Shown in pieces: positions 5,769-10,600 of a stretch of 10,600 bases of DNA. Under the pieces are notes generated by a model that saw nothing but the letters and a program-made list of their open reading frames with translations, did not search any database and was not told the DNA's origin. The position numbers and the translations under genes are program-made. Origin of the DNA: MED-G78 sp964343355 (GTDB lineage Bacteria; Pseudomonadota; Gammaproteobacteria; Magnimaribacterales; D2472); the NCBI GenBank assembly GCA_964343355.1, contig CAYFJC010000036.1, positions 1 to 10,600 on the forward strand, read 5' to 3'. How positions within the stretch are numbered: the first letter of the stretch is position 1; each line of letters starts with the position of its first letter.

Positions 5769-6274
5769 CAAGAATCTGTAATGATTAATTCATTAAAGTT
5801 AGCCTCTGAAATAAATCCTTCTTCAACTCCTTTTTTCATCCATGCAATCAGATGATCATAATATCCAGCTGTATTTAAAATACCAATTGGTTTATTGATT
5901 ATGCCGAGCTGATTACTTGCCATAACTTCAGCTAGCTCATCTAGAGATCCAACGCCTCCAGGAAGAACAATAAAAGCATCAGATCTTTGCATAAATACAT
6001 CTTTTCTATCTAGAAGTGTTTCTGCAACAATAACTTCTTCAAGTCTTGGATTTGAAAGTTCTAATTCATATAAAGATCTTAGAGAAATACCTAAAGCTTT
6101 TACCCCATTATCAAGAGCAGTATCTGAAACTATTTTCATAAGACCGACATCACCACCACCAAAAACAACATTGATACCTCTTTTAGCGATTATCTCAGCT
6201 ATATTCTTAGCCTCTTCTGCATAAATTGGATTATTGCCCTCATGAGCGCCACAAAAAATTGATATATTTTCCAT
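5769..6274 (-). CDS. LOG-family (TIGR00730-type) nucleotide phosphoribohydrolase, 3' end in gap
   Basis: Rossmann-like proteins of this family hydrolyse nucleoside 5'-monophosphates to base and ribose 5-phosphate. Some are cytokinin-activating enzymes (LONELY GUY); in many bacteria they act on AMP or related nucleotides. 168 residues are visible, where the family has about 180-195. Seen: SIFCGAHEGNNPIY at the N-terminus, VVFGGGDVGLM (36-46), the RK pair of the active site (R90-K91), and SDAFIVLPGGVGSLDEL (98-114). The signature PGGxGTxxE appears as PGGVGSLDE, with Ser110 for Thr and the catalytic Glu113 kept. GTGGAG (6285-6290) is a good ribosome site ten bases before ATG. It starts seven bases after dtd and is probably the last gene of the tkt operon. 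Which nucleotide it uses cannot be told from the sequence. Confidence 0.9.
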
Positions 6275-6281
6275 TTTTAAG

Positions 6282-6722
6282 TTACTCCACCTTAAAGTTA
6301 AATGTTATAGGTCCTTTATTAGTTAATTTTACGTCCATTTTCTCTCCAAAGAGGCCTTCTGTGAGTTTATTTTTTTCTTTTTTGAACTCATTTATGAACT
6401 CATAATACAGCAATTTAGCATCCTCAGGCTTTGCAGACTTATGAAAACTGGGTTTAGTGCCTTTTGAGGTTATAGCAGCTAAAGTGAATTGACTTACAAT
6501 CATAATATCTTCTTTTAAATTCTGTAAAGATGTAGACATTGTGATGCTATCGTCTTCTAAAATGTTAAATGAATATATCTTATCTTTCATTTTTATTACA
6601 TGTTTAGAGGTATCAGAGGATTCAATACAGATAAATATTACAACACCCTGATTGATTGATGCATGTTTTAACCCATTTATATGGATTTCTGCAGATGAAA
6701 CTCTTTGAACAGTTGCTAACAA
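6282..6722 (-). CDS. dtd: D-aminoacyl-tRNA deacylase (TTG start)
   Basis: Removes D-amino acids (and glycine mischarged on tRNA-Ala) from tRNA in the cytoplasm, keeping D-residues out of proteins. The 146 aa length equals the family norm (E. coli 145). Motifs: N-terminal VQRVSSAEI, SQFTLAA (77-83, with the conserved T80), GTKPSF, and the Gly-cisPro motif in NKGPITF (G137-P138). The usual GKMN segment is replaced by SITMS. The start codon is TTG at 6720-6722, giving MLATVQRV, which aligns with the family start MIALIQRV; there is no ATG nearby in frame. The ribosome site is weak, and the start follows the aldolase stop by four bases, so it is likely translated by coupling. Membership in a carbon-metabolism operon is probably a matter of expression rather than function. 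Confidence 0.95.
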   Translation of the reverse strand: MLATVQRVSSAEIHINGLKHASINQGVVIFICIESSDTSKHVIKMKDKIYSFNILEDDSITMSTSLQNLKEDIMIVSQFTLAAITSKGTKPSFHKSAKPEDAKLLYYEFINEFKKEKNKLTEGLFGEKMDVKLTNKGPITFNFKVE

Positions 6723-6726
6723 TTAT

Positions 6727-7743
6727 TTATTCGTCTTCTAAGGAGGAATCCCATTGACCTAATGCAGCCATTTTATTCATTAAAGCTCTATGAGAGAGGG
6801 CGTCTTGAGAGATAAACATATTCTCATATTTCCCCTTCCAAGCCTTTAAAGCTGGTGACTGAAGCGCTCTTCCGTACGAAAAGCTTAATTTCCAGCTAAA
6901 TCCACCAATCTTATTCATAGCATCTAAGTGAGCAGTTGCTAAAATATCAGACTGACCGCCTGATAAAAATGTAATACCTGGAAGTTCTGCAGGAACATTT
7001 GCTATTAGACATTCTAAAGTTCTTTTTGCTACCTCATCAACGCTTGCCTGTTCGGCTGCTGCTGATCCTGATGTAACCATACTTGGTTTTAATATAGTCC
7101 CTTTAATATTTACACCATTTTCATTTAAATGCAGAAATAATGATTTTAAAGATCTATCTGATGCATTAAAGCAGTCTTCAATAGAATGGCTTCCTTCCAT
7201 TAAGATTTCAGGTTCAACCATAGGAACCATGCCATTATCCTGAACGACCTTTGCATAGTCTGCCAATGCTTTCATATTTGCATCTATACATTCATCAGAA
7301 GGCATCTCATCCCCTATTCTTATAACTGCCCTCCATTTAGTAAACCTTGCTCCAAGAGCAACATACTCTTTACATCTCTCATCAAGACCCTCTAAACCCT
7401 GAGTCACTACTTCTTCTGAGGACTCATTAAGAGGCTGAAGACCTTTATCAACTTTAATTCCAGGCAGGGCGCCTTGGTCCTTAATAATATCAACCAAAGA
7501 AGTTCCATCTTTTGAGCTTTGTCTGATTGTCTCATCAAATAAAATAACACCGCCAATATTATCCTGCATCCCTGATGCTCTAAATAACATCTCACGATAA
7601 TCTCTTCTGCTGGCTTCTGTTGACTCTACACCTATTGAATCAAATCTCTTTCCACAAGTTGGATTACTTTCATCCGCAGCAAGGATTCCTTTACCTTCTG
7701 AAACTATATAAGTTGCTATTTCTTCTAAACTATTTAATGACAT
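6727..7743 (-). CDS. fba: Fructose-bisphosphate aldolase, class I (Schiff-base type)
   Basis: Interconverts fructose 1,6-bisphosphate with dihydroxyacetone phosphate and glyceraldehyde 3-phosphate, without a metal ion. The 338 aa sequence follows the animal/plant-type class I family closely: GKGILAADES (17-26, D24 equivalent to rabbit D33), GGVILFDETIRQ, GIKVDKGLQPL, TKWRAVIRIG, VEPEIL (E177, E179), and GTILKPSMVTSG with the Schiff-base lysine K219 (rabbit K229). LSGGQSD and FSYGRALQSPALKAW complete the active site. The C-terminal tail of the animal enzymes is shorter here. Gammaproteobacteria usually place a class II (zinc) enzyme after pgk, so a class I gene at this spot is notable. ATG follows a strong ribosome site, and the gene lies 15 bases after pgk. 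Confidence 0.96.
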   Translation of the reverse strand: MSLNSLEEIATYIVSEGKGILAADESNPTCGKRFDSIGVESTEASRRDYREMLFRASGMQDNIGGVILFDETIRQSSKDGTSLVDIIKDQGALPGIKVDKGLQPLNESSEEVVTQGLEGLDERCKEYVALGARFTKWRAVIRIGDEMPSDECIDANMKALADYAKVVQDNGMVPMVEPEILMEGSHSIEDCFNASDRSLKSLFLHLNENGVNIKGTILKPSMVTSGSAAAEQASVDEVAKRTLECLIANVPAELPGITFLSGGQSDILATAHLDAMNKIGGFSWKLSFSYGRALQSPALKAWKGKYENMFISQDALSHRALMNKMAALGQWDSSLEDE

Positions 7744-7751
7744 ATGCTTAT

Positions 7752-7757
7752 CTCCTT
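7752..7757 (-). promoter_or_regulatory. Strong ribosome binding site of the aldolase gene
   Basis: On the minus strand AAGGAG stands eight bases before the aldolase ATG (7741-7743). It lies within the short pgk-aldolase spacer and is the strongest Shine-Dalgarno match in the minus-strand operon, which fits high expression of the aldolase. Confidence 0.8.
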
Positions 7758-7758
7758 T

Positions 7759-8904
7759 TTAACTCTTTGATTTTAAAGCTTGTATTGATGGCAAGTCTTT
7801 TCCTTCCATAAACTCTAAAAAAGCTCCTCCACCAGTTGAACAATATGATACATCATCTGCTTTAATAAATTTATTAATAGCCGAGATCGTTTCTCCACCT
7901 CCAGCTATTGAAAACGCATTAGAGGAAGCTATAGCTTGTGATAGATCACGAGTGCCAATTTCAAATAATTGATTTTCAAACACACCCAATGGGCCATTCC
8001 ATAAAATGGTTTTAGAAGCATTTATTACTTCGATCATTTTGGTTGTTAGCAATTGATCTAAAATCATTTCATTACTATTTACTTCGCTAATATTCTTTTG
8101 TGTAACTTTCTCTCCTTTAAATGTTAAAGAAGTAATTACTGTATCTGGCAAAATAATTTTACCTCCATTTAAAAGATCTTTGGCTATATCCAACATTGAC
8201 TCTTCGTACAAAGATATCCCTACTTCGTAACCAGCAGCCTTGATAAAAGTATTTGCAATACCGCCACCGACAATAACAAAGTTAGCTTTTGTATTAATAT
8301 TTTTTATTAACTCTAATTTTGTTGATACCTTAGACCCACCAATAACTGCTGTATATGGATTCTCGTATTCATTAAGAGCTTTAGTTAGTGTGCTAATCTC
8401 TTTGTCTAATAATAACCCTGCACAAGCTTGATTTGAGTGGACTATTGCTGAGTGAGTAGAAGCTTGTTCTCTGTGTGAAGTTCCAAAAGCATCAAAAACA
8501 TAAATATCACAAGAGTCAGCAAGCGATCTTCCCAGAGCATCGCTATTAGCTTTTTCACCTTCAAAAAATCTAATATTTTCTAGCACTTGAACTCTTGATG
8601 AAGAATTAAATATTGAAGGATCATTTAGCTCTGAAACCAAATCCACTTCTTCGCCTAAGATTTTTATCAGACATTCAACAACAGGTTTTAAAGAAAATAA
8701 ACTATCTGGCTCTCCTTCTATAGGTCGCCCTAAATGTGACACCAGTAAAATTTTTGCTCCCTTGTCTAAAGAGTATTTAATGGTAGGAATGGAGGCAAAT
8801 ATTCTTGTCTGGTCATATACAGCGCCATCATGTATTGGCACATTCATATCAACCCGAATAATAAGTTTTTTATTTTCTAAAGTTAATTCAGATAGATTAT
8901 TCAT
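7759..8904 (-). CDS. pgk: Phosphoglycerate kinase
   Basis: Transfers phosphate between 1,3-bisphosphoglycerate and ADP in glycolysis, or the reverse in gluconeogenesis. At 381 aa it matches the bacterial size (E. coli 387). N-domain substrate residues appear in IIRVDMNVP (R17, D19, N21), SHLGRP (56-61), ENIRFFEGEKAN and DAFGTSHR. The hinge and C-domain nucleotide site show GGSKVSTK (189-196, K192), VGGGIANTF, WNGPLGVFE, AGGGET and the C-terminal STGGGAFLEFMEGK. All expected active-site motifs are present. The ATG lies inside the end of tkt as ATGAATAA (eight-base overlap) with no clear ribosome site, so translation is probably coupled to tkt. Confidence 0.97.
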   Translation of the reverse strand: MNNLSELTLENKKLIIRVDMNVPIHDGAVYDQTRIFASIPTIKYSLDKGAKILLVSHLGRPIEGEPDSLFSLKPVVECLIKILGEEVDLVSELNDPSIFNSSSRVQVLENIRFFEGEKANSDALGRSLADSCDIYVFDAFGTSHREQASTHSAIVHSNQACAGLLLDKEISTLTKALNEYENPYTAVIGGSKVSTKLELIKNINTKANFVIVGGGIANTFIKAAGYEVGISLYEESMLDIAKDLLNGGKIILPDTVITSLTFKGEKVTQKNISEVNSNEMILDQLLTTKMIEVINASKTILWNGPLGVFENQLFEIGTRDLSQAIASSNAFSIAGGGETISAINKFIKADDVSYCSTGGGAFLEFMEGKDLPSIQALKSKS

Positions 8905-10600
8905 TCACTAGTGATTGGGCCATATCAACCACATTTGGCACATTGAAACCAAAATGATCAAGCAGGACTTCTGCAGGCGCAGACTCTCCAAAAGTTTCTA
9001 TTCCCAAGACCTTATCTTTTTTATTTAAAAGCCTGAACCAAGAGTTTGGATGAGCTAATTCAGCAACTAAGATGGGTAGATCATCTTTTATGACTGAAGC
9101 TTGATAATCTTTAGATGTATCTAGAAAGATATCTAAACAAGGCATAGAAACTACATTGGCAATAACTCCAGACTCTTTTAAAACCTCAGCTGCATCTAAC
9201 ATCATCTGCAATTCACTTCCAGAAGCAATCAGAGTTATATGTGCATCAGCATTCTCTTGAATAAGATAGCCACCATTTTTAATGGCTTCTATCTGCGCAT
9301 TGTTTCTTGTTATGGGAGAAGTATTTTGTCTACTAAAAATTAAGCATGTTGGAGAGCTCTTCGAGCTAACTGCATCTTTCCATGCAATTGCCGTCTCAAC
9401 TAGATCAGCTGGTCTCCAATTATTTAAATTAGGTGTCGATCTTAAGGTAACCAAGTGCTCAATGGGTTGATGGGTTGGGCCATCTTCACCAAGGGCTATA
9501 GAGTCATGGGTATATACAAATATATTAGGCAGCCCCATGAGTGCTGACAATCTAACTGCATTTCTTGCATAGTCAGTAAATACTAGAAAGGTTGCACCAT
9601 AAGGCTTGATGCCGCCATGCAGGACCATACCATTCATGATCGCTGACATTCCAAATTCTCTCACTCCATAATTAATATGGTTCCCTGTTGGGTTTTCATT
9701 AGAAAAAGTAGAGCTAGATTTTGAAAAAGTATTATTAGAAGGAGTTAAATCAGCAGAACCGCCAACTAATTCTGGCATTTCTTTAACAAAAAAATCTAAG
9801 CAGACTTGGGAGGCTTTTCGAGTTGCCATTGAAGTATTTTCATCATTGCATTGATTGAGAAAGACTTCATACTTTTCTGTAAAATTCTCAGGCATTGCTC
9901 CAGAAATTCTTCTAGATAACTCATTGTATTTATCTGGATTAGTTTCATTTAAAGATTGCATGACTTTATTCCAGTCATTATTTCTAGATTCGCCCTGAGA
10001 TTTAGCATCCCAAAATTCATATACTGATTCTGGAACCTCAAATGGTTCATGTTGCCATCCTAGAGCTGCTCTTGTTTTTGCAATCTCTTCATCCCCAAGT
10101 GGAGATCCATGAACACCACTTGTCCCTGATTTATTAGGTGATCCAAACCCAATAGTTGTTCTACAAAAAATCATAGAAGGCATTCTAGTTTCTTCTTTGG
10201 CTGCTTGAATTGCATCATTAATAGCATCAACATCATGGCCATCTACACAAATAGTTTGCCACCCATAACTATCAAATCTTTTAACTGTGTCATCTGTAAA
10301 CCAATTCTCAATTTCTCCATCTATAGAAATTCCATTTTGGTCATAAAAGCAAATTAATTTTCCAAGTTCGTGTGTTCCAGCAAATGAACATGCTTCATGA
10401 GATATACCTTCCATGAGGCAACCATCTCCTAAAAAGGTATAGGTAAAATGATCTATTGGACTGAGTTCAGCTGTATTAAACTCACCTGCAAGCATTTTTT
10501 CTGAAATGGCCATTCCGACTGCATTTGCTATGCCTTGCCCTAGTGGTCCGGTTGTAGTTTCAATACCATAATCTAAGTCATATTCTGGATGTCCAGGTGT
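8897..10600 (-). CDS. tkt: Transketolase, 5' end outside window
   Basis: A thiamine diphosphate enzyme that moves two-carbon units between sugar phosphates in the pentose phosphate pathway. The frame is open to the window edge, so an internal ATG at 10511-10513 is not the start. The 29 residues before it read TPGHPEYDLDYGIETTTGPLGQG..., which is conserved transketolase sequence. 567 residues are visible; by comparison with E. coli TktA (663 aa) about 95-100 N-terminal residues are missing. Seen: the ThDP/metal motif GDGCLMEG (visible residues 58-65) followed by the Asn of DQNGIS, GFGSPNKSGTSGVHGSPLG, GGSADLTPSN, the pyrimidine-domain REFGMSAI, and HDSIALGEDGPTHQP. The C-terminal domain ends TFGESAPAEVLLDHFGF. 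It leads into pgk, and its promoter is not in the window. Confidence 0.97.
   Translation of the reverse strand, partial: TPGHPEYDLDYGIETTTGPLGQGIANAVGMAISEKMLAGEFNTAELSPIDHFTYTFLGDGCLMEGISHEACSFAGTHELGKLICFYDQNGISIDGEIENWFTDDTVKRFDSYGWQTICVDGHDVDAINDAIQAAKEETRMPSMIFCRTTIGFGSPNKSGTSGVHGSPLGDEEIAKTRAALGWQHEPFEVPESVYEFWDAKSQGESRNNDWNKVMQSLNETNPDKYNELSRRISGAMPENFTEKYEVFLNQCNDENTSMATRKASQVCLDFFVKEMPELVGGSADLTPSNNTFSKSSSTFSNENPTGNHINYGVREFGMSAIMNGMVLHGGIKPYGATFLVFTDYARNAVRLSALMGLPNIFVYTHDSIALGEDGPTHQPIEHLVTLRSTPNLNNWRPADLVETAIAWKDAVSSKSSPTCLIFSRQNTSPITRNNAQIEAIKNGGYLIQENADAHITLIASGSELQMMLDAAEVLKESGVIANVVSMPCLDIFLDTSKDYQASVIKDDLPILVAELAHPNSWFRLLNKKDKVLGIETFGESAPAEVLLDHFGFNVPNVVDMAQSLVNE

Noticed and set aside
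5769..5855. Extension of TatC past the N run (ending near FFIHAIR)
   Set aside because: This segment is the antisense of the LOG-family gene, and the frame across 100 placeholder bases is meaningless.
10511..10513. ATG at 10511-10513 as the transketolase start
   Set aside because: The frame continues to the window edge with conserved transketolase sequence (TPGHPE...TTTGPLGQG), so the real start is outside the window.
1..10600. Mobile element, CRISPR, prophage, defence or biosynthetic island
   Set aside because: No inverted-repeat-flanked transposase, spaced repeats, tRNA-linked attachment site or unfamiliar gene cluster is visible. All complete genes are recognised housekeeping families with even base composition.

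Overview
The window is a densely packed, AT-rich (roughly one-third G+C by eye) stretch of bacterial chromosome. It carries only housekeeping genes. The set DUF1820, orn, rsgA, ubiE-ubiJ-ubiB and tatABC is characteristic of Gammaproteobacteria. The low G+C, minimal spacers and shortened proteins (TatA 59 aa, TatB 85 aa) suggest a streamlined marine lineage of the SAR86 type. That placement is an inference from gene content and style, not from a phylogenetic marker. A run of exactly 100 N (5669-5768) shows that this is a draft scaffold with a gap of unknown real length.

Layout. At 3-230 (+) is the 3' end of a DUF1820 gene. It meets orn (233-793, -) tail to tail with two bases between the stop codons. 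orn and rsgA are divergent across a spacer of about 40 bases that probably holds both promoters. From rsgA the plus strand runs through ubiE, ubiJ, ubiB, tatA, tatB and tatC with overlaps or near-zero spacing, except for a 59-base spacer before tatA. tatC runs into the N gap. On the other side, everything is on the minus strand and reads toward the gap: tkt (5' end outside the window), pgk, class I fructose-bisphosphate aldolase, dtd, and a LOG-family nucleotide hydrolase whose 3' end is in the gap.

How the genes work together. UbiE, UbiJ and UbiB serve late ubiquinone synthesis: a C-methyltransferase, a lipid-binding accessory factor and an atypical kinase-like protein. TatABC exports folded proteins, which often include cofactor-bearing respiratory subunits. 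tkt, pgk and the aldolase form a central-carbon operon without a glyceraldehyde-3-phosphate dehydrogenase gene between tkt and pgk. Orn (nanoRNA turnover), RsgA (30S maturation) and Dtd (D-aminoacyl-tRNA proofreading) are RNA and translation upkeep factors.

No mobile element, CRISPR array, RNA gene, phage or defence gene was seen, and no intergenic stretch exceeds 300 bases. I found no evidence of an undescribed system. The points worth checking are small: a DCG-to-DCA change in UbiB, the gap that truncates two genes, the gene content of the carbon operon, and unusual start and overlap arrangements.
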